In this document: piece by piece, positions 5,462-12,488 of the stretch
Layout: each line of letters opens with the position of its first letter
How positions within the stretch are numbered: position 1 is the first letter of the stretch
Assembly: GCA_964547105.1 (NCBI GenBank)
Contig: CAZJLO010000022.1
Location: forward strand, 1 to 30,549
Reading direction: 5' to 3'
Length of the DNA: 30,549 nt
Origin: RXOA01 sp964547105
Lineage (GTDB): Bacteria > Bipolaricaulota > Bipolaricaulia > UBA7950 > UBA9294
Position numbers and translations under genes: made by a program
The notes under the pieces: generated by a model
Database searches by the model: none
What the model saw: the letters and a program-made list of their open reading frames with translations, nothing else
Told to the model about the DNA's origin: nothing

Positions 5462-6322
5462 TCAGGTCTTGTAATCATGCACTGTGTTGCGAAGCCGACG
5501 CGCGTCAACCGACCGCACTCGACGGCTGATGGTTGAATAGTGGACGCCAAGATGGTCGGCGATCTCCTGCTGCGTGTAGCGGTGCTCGACGTACGCGCGT
5601 GCAATGGCAGCGGCATCTTTCGGGTCGGTGACGAGGGCTGGCAGCGGCGGTCGATGGATCGCAAGTTGGCCGCTTGGAATCTCGCGGACTGAAGCCAGCC
5701 CAGGCGCGTGTTCTTCGATGAATGCGTCTCCGCCAAGGTAGATCTGACCGCGGAGATCCTCCCACACTGTGACGCCACGGCCCTGGGAGACGAACCTACG
5801 ATACGCCTTCTGCGCCTTCTCCTTCGATGTCGCGAACTGCTCCAGGATCCAGTCGGTGGTGAGGAACGGCGGCGCGTCTTGGAGCCCGACCGTGGCGCGG
5901 TAGCTCGACCAGGGCCAGTTTTGCGCTCTGCGCACCATCTTCGCCCGCACGGGGTTGAGGACCACATAGCGTGCGAGCTCGAGAAGGTACGCATCGCGCT
6001 CAACGAGGATGGCCTTGAACCGCCCCTGGAAGACATGCCCCGGACGCCGATGCCGTCGATTGAACTCCTGCGTGTAGACGCCGTTCAGTTGTCGCATGCC
6101 GCGCGACAGCGTCGGCTCCACGGTCTCGATGAGAAGATGGTAGTGGTTCGTCATCTGGCAATATGCGTGACAGCGCCAATTGAATCGCTCGACGACCTGA
6201 GTCAGCACGCTAAGGAAGAGCTCTCGGTCCGGGTCGACGAGGAAGACCTTCTCCCGTGCGTTGCCGCGGCAGGTCACATGATAGACAGCCCCTGGGAATT
6301 CGATCCTGAGTGGACGAGCCAT
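5462..6322 (-). CDS. REP-associated tyrosine transposase (IS200-like Y1, RAYT) with C-terminal HTH
   Basis: A 286-residue HUH/Y1 single-strand nuclease. The N-terminus MARPLRIEFPGAVYHVTCRG is typical of RAYTs; the metal site is the HYH of MTNHYHLL (residues 60-62), and the likely catalytic tyrosine is Y119 in ARYVVLNPVRA. The catalytic part ends near residue 140. A linker and a C-terminal helix-turn-helix follow (~245-272, QQEIADHLGVHYSTISRRV), which could add sequence-specific binding. The last residues (HDYKT) and the stop are encoded by the terminal repeat. No Shine-Dalgarno precedes the ATG; TTGTAA-N17-TAGACT ends exactly 6 nt before it, so the mRNA is probably leaderless. Such enzymes cut and join hairpin ends and usually serve dispersed palindromes, here plausibly family C. 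The frame and catalytic residues look intact. Confidence 0.9.
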   Translation of the reverse strand: MARPLRIEFPGAVYHVTCRGNAREKVFLVDPDRELFLSVLTQVVERFNWRCHAYCQMTNHYHLLIETVEPTLSRGMRQLNGVYTQEFNRRHRRPGHVFQGRFKAILVERDAYLLELARYVVLNPVRAKMVRRAQNWPWSSYRATVGLQDAPPFLTTDWILEQFATSKEKAQKAYRRFVSQGRGVTVWEDLRGQIYLGGDAFIEEHAPGLASVREIPSGQLAIHRPPLPALVTDPKDAAAIARAYVEHRYTQQEIADHLGVHYSTISRRVRSVDARRLRNTVHDYKT

Positions 6323-6328
6323 GGCGCC

Positions 6329-6357
6329 AGTCTATCGAATTGGATGCGGGATTACAA
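6329..6357 (-). promoter_or_regulatory. RAYT promoter with -35 in the terminal repeat
   Basis: TTGTAA (6357-6352) belongs to the right terminal inverted repeat; a 17-base spacer leads to TAGACT (6334-6329), and six bases later comes the ATG. The geometry is the same as at 6390-6418 and 29626-29654. Confidence 0.5.
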
Positions 6358-6389
6358 GACCTGACCCCTACAGCTTGTCCCTGCGGGAC

Positions 6390-6418
6390 TTGCTTTCGAG
6401 CCGGGTGTTGCGTAGGAT
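6390..6418 (+). promoter_or_regulatory. Leaderless-type promoter of the PNPOx-like gene
   Basis: TTGCTT (6390-6395), 17-base spacer, TAGGAT (6413-6418), then six bases and the ATG at 6425. Transcription would begin at or next to the start codon. AGGAT could act as a weak Shine-Dalgarno only if transcription started further upstream. Confidence 0.5.
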
Positions 6419-6424
6419 ATTGCT

Positions 6425-6844
6425 ATGAACAGAGACGAGGTTCTGGCGTTTGTGAAGGCGAATCCGGTGGCTTTCATGGCGACGGTGGAGCGCGGGAATC
6501 CCCGCGTTCGTGCGATGCAGACGGCGCTCGTCGAGCCGGCGGGGCTGGTATTCTGCACTGGCGTTCAAAAGAATGTTCACCAGCAACTGGCGGAGGGGGG
6601 CTCAGTCGAGCTCGCGTACTGGGACGCGAAGAAGGACGTCCAGGTGCGTGTGCGCGGCGAGATCGAGCGCGTGGCCGACTCTGCGGTGACGAAGAGGATT
6701 CTCGACGAGGTGTTCACGTTCCTGAAGCCGGTCGTTGCGCAGTATGGGTACGAGATATTCACCTCCTTCCGGCTCGCGAAGGGGACATCGATCGTCTGGC
6801 GCATGGCAGAAAGCGGCGCACCGCTGGAGGTCGCAGAGTTCTAG
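6425..6844 (+). CDS. Pyridoxamine 5'-phosphate oxidase-like flavoprotein
   Basis: A 139-residue split-barrel protein of the PNPOx-like superfamily, which binds FMN or F420. Features are the N-terminal helix and strand FVKANPVAFMATVERGNPRVRAM (residues ~9-31), the LVFCTGVQKNVHQQL segment, and the VQVRVRGEIERVAD strand after LAYWDAKKD, all at family positions and at the usual length. These enzymes are cytosolic and act on varied substrates, so 'pyridoxamine oxidase' should not be taken literally. It lies directly beyond the right end of the transposase element but has its own predicted promoter. Downstream to 7246 there is only repeat sequence and the assembly gap. Confidence 0.85.
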   Translation: MNRDEVLAFVKANPVAFMATVERGNPRVRAMQTALVEPAGLVFCTGVQKNVHQQLAEGGSVELAYWDAKKDVQVRVRGEIERVADSAVTKRILDEVFTFLKPVVAQYGYEIFTSFRLAKGTSIVWRMAESGAPLEVAEF

Positions 6845-7008
6845 CCGGAGGGCTTGCCCTCTGGAGTTGGACACACCTGGCAGAGGGGCTACGCGGCCAG
6901 GCGAGGGGCCTTGGCTCTGGGACACGTTCCCCGCCCGAGCTGGGACGGGACATCTCCCCGTCTACGGTTGCTATCATCGTCGGGACTCAACGCAGGATCC
7001 CAACCGAA

Positions 7009-7108
7009 NNNNNNNNNNNNNNNNNNNNNNNNNNNNNNNNNNNNNNNNNNNNNNNNNNNNNNNNNNNNNNNNNNNNNNNNNNNNNNNNNNNNNNNNNNNN
7101 NNNNNNNN
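7009..7108. other. Assembly gap of 100 N
   Basis: Exactly 100 undetermined bases, the conventional size for a gap of unknown length. The 19 bases immediately before it (6990-7008, ACGCAGGATCCCAACCGAA) are identical to the 19 immediately after (7109-7127). They are the start of the hairpin unit that forms the tandem array at 21732-21987. The assembler most likely stopped in a similar array, so the true length may differ greatly. Confidence 0.95.
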
Positions 7109-7208
7109 ACGCAGGATCCCAACCGAAAGGGGATCTTGCTCTGGCTAGCGGGACGACGCTACGAAACACACGGCTTTGCGTGACCAATCGCCTGCAGAAG
7201 TGAGGGTT
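7109..7208. repeat. Hairpin-unit remnant, D hairpin half and E tag
   Basis: The first ~33 bases are one unit of the GCAGGATCCC...GGGATC-type repeat; GCGGGACGACGCTACG (7148-7163) is the right half of family D; CCTGCAGAAGTGAGGGTT (7191-7208) is tag E. The D-then-E order is the same as at 3981-4052. There is no coding sequence. Confidence 0.6.
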
Positions 7209-7246
7209 GCGTTCGCAACCATCGGTCGAAGCTGCGAGCGGGAATG

Positions 7247-7846
7247 TCAGCTGTGCGTTTCCCCGGCTTGAAGCTCCTTGCCGATTTCGAACGCCCGGCC
7301 GAGCCGTTCGCCGAGCGTCCAGTAGCCGTACGCGCGGGCCTCCTGACCGGGGTCGGGCGCGTAAAAGATCGGCCGGATACGAGTGATGTCGGGCACGCCT
7401 TCGTTCAGAAACTCCTCGTTTGCATGAACCGCGACAACTTCGCCGAGAAAGACGGTATGGACGGTTCGCACGAGTGTCTGGACGACCCGGCATTCGATGT
7501 TGATCGGGCATTGCCGGATCATCGGTGCGGTCTTGAGTTCCCCGTAGAAGGTCTCGAACAGCGCTGCCTTGTCGACGTTCCGGCCGCTCGTGAGCCCGCA
7601 GTAGTCGAGCTCACGGACAAGATCGGACGGCGGCTGGTTGATGCTGAACGTGCTGTTCTCCTCGATGCCGATCTTCGAGTACTGCTTGTGCCCCACCGAG
7701 ATCGACATCATGTCGTAGCAGAGCCATCCGATCAGGCCGATGGTGATGTAGTTCGGCTTCCCGCCTACGTTGGCCCCGACCAGGACCGGGAGATACGGGA
7801 AGATCAGGTTCTTCACAGCCTTGAAATCGAGTCTCGCTTTCGCCAT
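7247..7846 (-). CDS. Flavin reductase-like / flavoredoxin-family protein
   Basis: A 199-residue FMN-binding split-barrel protein of the flavin reductase-like family, close in style to flavoredoxins. Visible landmarks are the N-terminal PYLPVLVGANVGGKPNYIT strand pair, the MMSISVGHKQYS segment, NSTFSINQP, then LVRELDYCGLTSGRNVDK, matching the family's 'D-x2-G-x2-SG-x-x-x-DK' stretch, and a CRVV.T...TVFLGEVVAVHANEEFL barrel. The length is typical. GGAGGTG lies at ideal distance from the ATG at 7846. It probably transfers electrons between flavin or an iron-sulfur partner and an unknown acceptor in the cytosol. It has no operon partner; a degenerate E tag lies upstream at 7941-7960. Confidence 0.85.
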   Translation of the reverse strand: MAKARLDFKAVKNLIFPYLPVLVGANVGGKPNYITIGLIGWLCYDMMSISVGHKQYSKIGIEENSTFSINQPPSDLVRELDYCGLTSGRNVDKAALFETFYGELKTAPMIRQCPINIECRVVQTLVRTVHTVFLGEVVAVHANEEFLNEGVPDITRIRPIFYAPDPGQEARAYGYWTLGERLGRAFEIGKELQAGETHS

Positions 7847-8076
7847 TGGACACCTCCGCCGTTATCCTAGCTGAAGCGGGTCTCCGCGTCGTCTCGGTCG
7901 TGTACCCGGGCGATACGGCCCTGCCGCTTTGCATGGGCATCGGGCATCCGAAGTGAGGGTCGAATTCCCGGAGACCGTAGGCCTTTGCCCCCGAGCCGCT
8001 GAGGGCCGCAATTGCCTCCGGGCGCAAGCCTCCGCTAGCCTAGACGGGTCGGCGGTTTCTTACCAGAGGAGGCTTC

Positions 8077-9291
8077 ATGGCTGACCGATGGAGACGGGTT
8101 GCGCTTGTCTTGCTTACGACGCTCTGTGTTTCGCTTGTGGGTTTGGCTACAGGTACCTGGACCCAGTGGTACGAACATGAGCATGAGGTTCATGTCGGCA
8201 CGGTCCTTGAGATGGAGGACGAGATCTGGCTGATCGGAACCTCTGTTGCATCGCTCGATCAGCCGGACGCGGGCATCGTGGTGTTCCGGATCCGACCCGA
8301 CGGAAGCCTGCTCTACCCTATGGCGTACGATTGGGACGGCGTACAGAGCGCGGCGGATGCGTTCGTCGAGGGCGAGGGCAATGTCCTCTTCGCCGGGCGG
8401 ACGAACTCGTACGGTGCTGTCGGCTCCGACATGTACGTGCTCAAGACGGACAGCTCCGGACAGACTCTGGCCGAGTGGGTGTACGGCGAGTCGCTGGAGG
8501 AGTACGCATGCTGCATCGTTCATGGCTCTCACGGCGACTCCTTCGTGGTGGGGAACCAGATGGATCCCGACGATGTCATTGCCGACCCGGGGGCGGCTGG
8601 GTATGGCGGACTCGAGGGCCGGACCGCACCGTACGTCGCCCGGATCGATGCCGACGGGGCGCCGGTGTGGCGTGAGAGCTACCGCAGCGAGGCCAACGTG
8701 GTCGTGTTCGACGCTGCACCCACAGACGACGGTGGCTGTTATGTCCTCAGCACGGTGTATGGATACCCGGATGCGGACGATGGGATCCAACTCGACAGAC
8801 TTGATGAGAACGGCACGATCCTGTGGAGCCGCACGTTCGCCGAAGGCAGCAGCAAGGGCTACAGCCTGCTGCAGCTTGCCAGTGGACGACTTCTGATCGC
8901 CGGTGCGCGCGCAAGCGCCGGGGGCTCGCTCCGCGCGCTGCTGATGCTCCTCGAACCGACAGGGCAAGAAGTCTGGTCCCACACCTACGGCGATCCCGGG
9001 ATGATCAGCGCGTTGTATGCATTGGTTGGCACCCAGGACGGACACTTTGTTGCCGTGGGGACGCAACTTGAGGACTACGGTCGGTATCGAGACGACATCT
9101 ACGTGCTGTGCGTCGATGCAAACGGCGAGCTGCAATGGGAACAGACACACGCTACGGGCAAACACGTCATGGTGGAGGGCCTCCTCGAGGCAAGCGACGG
9201 TGGGCTCCTGATCGCCGGGACCGGCGCGGCAGCGGGCGAGCGCTTCCGGGCCATGCTCATGCGGATCGAGCCGCAGGTGGAGTCTGACTAG
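8077..9291 (+). CDS. Exported beta-propeller protein
   Basis: A 404-residue protein. Residues 1-26 form a signal peptide (MADRWRR, then a hydrophobic run). The rest repeats an ~50-residue pattern of strands such as VLEMEDEIWLIGTS, GNVLFAGRTNS, LLIAGARASAGGSLRALLMLLEPTGQEVWSHTYGD and GGLLIAGTGAAAGERFRAMLMRIEP. This resembles the propeller proteins with 'D-x-x-G-x-x-x-W' blades found in many exported surface or periplasmic proteins. GAGGAGG lies at good distance from the ATG. No catalytic residues stand out, so a binding or scaffolding role is likely. It is one of three propeller-type proteins in the window. Confidence 0.8.
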   Translation: MADRWRRVALVLLTTLCVSLVGLATGTWTQWYEHEHEVHVGTVLEMEDEIWLIGTSVASLDQPDAGIVVFRIRPDGSLLYPMAYDWDGVQSAADAFVEGEGNVLFAGRTNSYGAVGSDMYVLKTDSSGQTLAEWVYGESLEEYACCIVHGSHGDSFVVGNQMDPDDVIADPGAAGYGGLEGRTAPYVARIDADGAPVWRESYRSEANVVVFDAAPTDDGGCYVLSTVYGYPDADDGIQLDRLDENGTILWSRTFAEGSSKGYSLLQLASGRLLIAGARASAGGSLRALLMLLEPTGQEVWSHTYGDPGMISALYALVGTQDGHFVAVGTQLEDYGRYRDDIYVLCVDANGELQWEQTHATGKHVMVEGLLEASDGGLLIAGTGAAAGERFRAMLMRIEPQVESD

Positions 9292-9374
9292 GACAGTCCC
9301 CCCGCTGATGCACCGGAGGATCGCCGCTCTGTGTGGAGCTGCCGCCCACCTGGGCCGAGTCGTCTGCAACAACC

Positions 9375-9737
9375 TCAGCGAGTGGGAATTTCCGGAATCG
9401 GGTGCAAGAAGTGCTGGAACTCCACCTTGCGACCTTCGGGATCGACGCCGAAGAAGTTGTAGATGCGGTACGTCGGGTTCTCCTTGGGCCGTGTCGTTGC
9501 GATGTCCTTGAGCCGGGCGTACATGGCGTCGACCTCTTCCCTGCTGTCGTAGAAGAACGTTAGAAGTGCGTCGAGATCGGATGTGGGCTTGCGGTGAAAG
9601 CCGACGAGGAGGTTGCCGTGCCGGAGGATGCTGATGTCCGGCTGCTCGAGCCAGACCGCCATGCCGACGCGGCGAAGGTAGAACGACTTCACCGTTTCGA
9701 ATTGCGCGGTCCTTAAGAAGACGATTCCTCCGAGCAT
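9375..9737 (-). CDS. VOC (glyoxalase/dioxygenase) superfamily protein
   Basis: A 120-residue single VOC module pair. It begins with LGGIVFLRTAQFETVKSFYLRRVGM (beta strand, then helix), continues with a SILRHGNLLVGFHRK strand, and ends in the family signature FFGVDPEGRKVEFQHFLHP. This fold hosts glyoxalases, dioxygenases and antibiotic-binding proteins. The metal ligands cannot be assigned with confidence, so the substrate is open. A functional link with methylglyoxal production by the gene at 4245 is tempting but unsupported. There is no Shine-Dalgarno; TACACT lies seven bases before the ATG, again suggesting a very short or absent leader, although no convincing -35 is present. Confidence 0.8.
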   Translation of the reverse strand: MLGGIVFLRTAQFETVKSFYLRRVGMAVWLEQPDISILRHGNLLVGFHRKPTSDLDALLTFFYDSREEVDAMYARLKDIATTRPKENPTYRIYNFFGVDPEGRKVEFQHFLHPIPEIPTR

Positions 9738-9810
9738 AGGCGAGAGTGTACTGCAAAGGCGGCCTGTGATGGCAGGGGATCCGCGGGCTTGTGGGAAGGG
9801 CGGGAAACCA

Positions 9811-9908
9811 GTTCGTAGCGTTCATTGGGTTCAAGAGCGCCGGGGTCAGACCTTGATTCTTAGGATTCTGAAGACAGACGCGCTCCCTACGAATCAACGT
9901 CAGCCCCC
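9811..9908. repeat. Family A array followed by family C element (copy 6)
   Basis: A short A run (GTTCGTAGC, GTTCATTGG, GTTCAAGAG; 9811-9838) abuts a C element at 9842-9908 with left arm GGGGTCAGACCTTGATTCTT and right arm GAATCAACGTCAGCCCCC. It lies just upstream of the MNT promoter. Confidence 0.75.
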
Positions 9909-9925
9909 AATTGCTACGTGGGATG

Positions 9926-9963
9926 TAGACAAAAAGCATACGATCGTATAAAATTTGCATACG
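9926..9963 (+). promoter_or_regulatory. MNT/HEPN promoter with palindrome and direct repeats
   Basis: TAGACA (9926-9931), 17-base spacer and TAAAAT (9949-9954), each matching consensus at five of six positions. The perfect palindrome ATACGATCGTAT (9938-9949) lies between the boxes. GCATACG occurs at 9936-9942 and 9957-9963, 21 bases apart (two helical turns). These are likely operator half-sites for the winged-HTH domain of the first gene product. Confidence 0.7.
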
Positions 9964-9973
9964 GTGATCGCAG

Positions 9974-10570
9974 ATGCTGGAGAAACTGCTGGGCTCTGAG
10001 GCTCGAGTGAAGATCCTCAACCTGTTCCTGCTGAATGCAGGCAGCGAGTATTACCTGCGCGAGATTGCGCAGCGCACGGGTTTGGCGGTTCGCTCTGTTC
10101 AGCGGACGGCGAAGGATCTCACGGACATTGGCATCCTCCATCGTGAACGCCGAGGAAACTCGGTGTACTTCCGCCTGAATGGCGGGAATCCGATTGTTCC
10201 TGATCTCAAGGCGATCTTCTTGAAGACGATCGGCCTTGGTGACCAGGTTCGCGAGTGCCTCACCGGGGAATCGAAGATCGACGCTGCGTTCATCTACGGC
10301 TCTGTTGCCAAGGGTGACGAAACAGCGACGAGTGACATCGATCTGGCGATGATCGGGGATCTTCCACCGCAGACACTCACGGGACTCCTTGAGGATCTTG
10401 AGCGCGTGACAGGGCGGGATGTCAACGCGACTGTGTTCACGCGCGCCGAGTGGAAAGCCCGCATCGAATCCGGCGAGCACTTCGTGACAACCTTGTTGCG
10501 CGAGCCGAAGATTATGCTTCTAGGGCTCGATGCGGAATTGGGGGCTCTGGGACGTGTCACGGATGACTAA
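9974..10570 (+). CDS. Winged-HTH/nucleotidyltransferase (MNT-type antitoxin)
   Basis: A 198-residue fusion. Residues 1-75 form a winged helix (YYLREIAQRTGLAVRSVQRTAKDL with a following wing RRGNSVYFRL). Residues ~95-180 form a minimal nucleotidyltransferase with GSVAKGDETATSDIDL (G109, S110, D121, D123) and a third carboxylate, probably D149. In MNT/HEPN modules this partner neutralises the HEPN ribonuclease, in studied cases by AMPylating it. Here the added HTH suggests it also represses its own promoter, which carries a palindrome and direct repeats. The start at 9974 is supported by GGTGA six bases before the ATG and by the promoter position. Its end overlaps the next gene by 8 bp (ATGACTAA). 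Confidence 0.85.
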   Translation: MLEKLLGSEARVKILNLFLLNAGSEYYLREIAQRTGLAVRSVQRTAKDLTDIGILHRERRGNSVYFRLNGGNPIVPDLKAIFLKTIGLGDQVRECLTGESKIDAAFIYGSVAKGDETATSDIDLAMIGDLPPQTLTGLLEDLERVTGRDVNATVFTRAEWKARIESGEHFVTTLLREPKIMLLGLDAELGALGRVTDD

Positions 10571-10973
10571 GAACCAGAAAACCTCGTCCGACGAGATCAA
10601 GCGGTTGCTTGGGTTGGTCGAGCGAGATCTCAGGCAGGCGGATGCCTCGGGGCTTGAACTCGACGGGGTGTTCGGCTTTCTCTACAACGCAGCCCTTCAA
10701 CTGACCACGATCGCGATTCGTCTGAGGAACTTGAGAGTGGGACAGCCGGGCTTCCACCGGGAGACGTTCCGTCTGGCGAGTGACCTGGTTCCGGAGCGGC
10801 TCAAACCGGCGATCTTGTCATTCGAGCGAGCAAGAAGGAAGCGTCATGCCCTTACCTACGATCGGGCCGGGGTGATCACGAACGCAGATGTGGAGAGCTT
10901 GAGAGAGTCGATCGTCGTGGTCGAGATCTGGGTGCGGCAAGAAGCTGCGCTGTACGTTGCGAACGAGGAATGA
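10563..10973 (+). CDS. HEPN-domain protein, partner of the MNT protein
   Basis: A 136-residue, mostly helical protein. Helices at ~8-30, ~37-58, ~70-95 and ~108-130 fit the HEPN four-helix fold. The segment FERARRKRHALTYD (R89...H95, then Y99) corresponds to the Rx4-6H catalytic motif of HEPN ribonucleases. I start at the ATG at 10563, which overlaps the upstream stop as ATGACTAA, instead of the earlier in-frame codon at 10530 inside the upstream gene; translation is probably coupled. It is the presumed toxin of the pair, cleaving RNA when not inhibited by its partner. The H-to-Y spacing differs from the classic HxY form, and there is no second domain. Confidence 0.8.
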   Translation: MTKNQKTSSDEIKRLLGLVERDLRQADASGLELDGVFGFLYNAALQLTTIAIRLRNLRVGQPGFHRETFRLASDLVPERLKPAILSFERARRKRHALTYDRAGVITNADVESLRESIVVVEIWVRQEAALYVANEE

Positions 10974-11015
10974 ACGGCCTGCGATCCACCGGCCAAAAGC
11001 CACAAGCGAACGTCA

Positions 11016-11180
11016 GTTCGTAGAGCTCATAGCGTTCGTAGGGCTTGTTGGGCAGGTCGAGAGGCGAAGTGTGCAGTTCACACCCCGTGGTCTGGAGTTC
11101 GGGGGCCAAAGGCCACGAAGCAATGGCGGAGACTCGTTTGTTGAATTCGTTGAACTCACGGAGCTCGTAGGCTCGATTGG
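11016..11180. repeat. Two family A arrays with B-like filler
   Basis: 9-bp-period runs at 11016-11053 and 11136-11180 (GTTCGTAGA/GCTCATAGC type) are separated by B-like TGCAGTTCACACCCCGTGG sequence. This is part of a 696-base stretch (10974-11669) with no intact gene; the only coding-like trace is at 11292-11453. Confidence 0.65.
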
Positions 11181-11291
11181 GGCCGCAGGCGGGAGCCCGT
11201 GCTCCACGGGCCACAAGTGCCCGCCGGTTGAGATCAAGCGCATGATCGTGCTTGCCCGCAATGCGTTCCATCGTATCGCCTGCGCACCCGA

Positions 11292-11453
11292 TCATTTCCG
11301 GCGCTGCGATGAGGCGGTGCGGGAGATCGCCGGGTGGAATTCGAGCTCGTAGAGGTCCTTCTGCCACTTGGGCTTCATTCCGGCAATCGCGTACAGACGT
11401 AGCGACCCGGTCATGTTTGCGGCATCGACATCGAATTCGACACTGGGCCGGTC
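11292..11453 (-). pseudogene. Possible gene remnant, unrecognised
   Basis: Between two stops, the minus strand reads 53 protein-like codons including VEFDVDAANMTGSLRLYAIA and then GMKPKWQKDLYELEF. They have no start codon or ribosome site and end abruptly. Neighbouring frames upstream also read coding-like pieces (for example RMNLEKLGLYS near 11500), as if a gene had decayed by frameshifts. I do not recognise the family. Confidence 0.3.
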
Positions 11454-11669
11454 TCAAGATGGAGCCCATCGCGTCATCTCGCAGTCGAGTATAGGCCCAG
11501 CTTCTCCAGATTCATGCGGAGAGGATGGAGAAGCACACGCCATCTCTCGCTTTGGGTTGACGTGATCCGGGACTCTTGTCGCGAAGCGGGCGAGCTGGTC
11601 AGAGATTTGCGTTGAGGATCGGTCCCGCCGTGCGTGGGGTCGCGCGCACGGCGATCCTGCGATTGCGTC

Positions 11670-12221
11670 CTAGAACCCCATCACAAGCGAGATGACGGGG
11701 ACGATCGCTGCCCCGGCCATGGCGCCGAAGATGCCGCCCCAGACGGCGCCCGCGAGGACGGCCATGCCCACTGTCTGCGGATACTCGAAGCGTCCCCAAT
11801 ACCCTTCCGGGACTTCCAGGATGGGGTAGGCGATGACGAAGTTGAGCGGAAACACGACTGCACCGACGAAGGCCCCGGCGACAAGCCCCAATCCGGCCCC
11901 TTCGATCATCGAAAACAGGGGCGAGGGCTGGTGCCGCATCACAACATCGGCGATCCAACCTCCGGCCAACGCCCCGGCGGCGGCCCCGGCGGCGGCGACG
12001 GGAATGGTCACTCGGAGCGTGGTCGAAAGCGGCGTGTCGATCGCGTCGAGGCTGAAGCCGAGGCCGATGGCCGCTCCGGCCCCGAGGCCGGCGGCTGCGC
12101 CCAAAACCGTCATGCCGGTCTGCACAAGCTCCGTCTTGTCGGCCGGTTCGGCGGCGGGAACCATCAGGGTGGAAAGCACGATCACCGAGGAAACCAAGAT
12201 GACAATCCGTATCGACTTCAT
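11670..12221 (-). CDS. Gly/Ala-rich multi-pass membrane protein
   Basis: A 183-residue protein starting at the ATG at 12221 (MKSIRIVILVSSVIVLSTLMV, a signal peptide or first membrane helix), preceded by GGGGAT. Hydrophobic, glycine-zipper-like segments follow at ~37-58 (TVLGAAAGLGAGAAIGLGF), ~72-92 (AAAGAAAGALAGGWIADVV), ~108-130 and ~150-178 (VLAGAVWGGIFGAMAGAAI). The small-residue spacing is typical of tightly packed helices. No enzymatic motif is seen and I do not recognise a named family. The open frame continues 82 codons upstream without membrane character; I regard that as non-coding. Confidence 0.7.
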   Translation of the reverse strand: MKSIRIVILVSSVIVLSTLMVPAAEPADKTELVQTGMTVLGAAAGLGAGAAIGLGFSLDAIDTPLSTTLRVTIPVAAAGAAAGALAGGWIADVVMRHQPSPLFSMIEGAGLGLVAGAFVGAVVFPLNFVIAYPILEVPEGYWGRFEYPQTVGMAVLAGAVWGGIFGAMAGAAIVPVISLVMGF

Positions 12222-12488
12222 GGCATCCCCAGCGTGCCACCTTGCCCCAATCCGAGTCAAGTCGTGACGCTGCGGGGTCAACGCCTGAAAGCCTGCGTCC
12301 CCAATAGGCCGCGCGTGGCGGACACAACATACCGGAAGGTTCGCCCGGTTGCTGTTACCCCATGTCTTCAGGGACCAATCCCGCGGCGGACGTTCTTGCT
12401 CGGTTTGTGCCGTCGGGCCGAAGGATCCACGTCCACCTGGGACGAGTCCTTCTTGCGCAAGCCGCACGAGCGTGGCGTGGCCGACGAT

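Larger units (their letters stand above)
5458..6368. mobile_element. RAYT element with perfect 19-bp terminal inverted repeats
   Basis: The left end GGGGTCAGGTCTTGTAATC (5458-5476) and the right end GATTACAAGACCTGACCCC (6350-6368) are exact reverse complements that bound a single Y1 transposase gene. The gene's TGA stop lies inside the left repeat, and the -35 box of its likely promoter lies inside the right repeat. The outer GGGGTCAG-CTTG bases are shared with the small family C elements. No target-site duplication is apparent, as expected for HUH enzymes. Confidence 0.85.

Noticed and set aside
4245..9737. A methylglyoxal pathway formed by the MGS protein and the VOC protein as glyoxalase
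   Set aside because: The genes are 4 kb apart, on opposite strands, separated by a transposon and unrelated genes, and the VOC metal ligands could not be assigned.
8035..10020. 661-codon open frame on the minus strand
   Set aside because: It lies antisense to the exported propeller gene and extends through the VOC gene and into the MNT gene; its composition is low-complexity Arg/Ala/Pro and it has no ribosome site. Long antisense frames are expected at this GC content. The same applies to 15270-16301, 13010-14038, 11634-12824 and 19588-20562.
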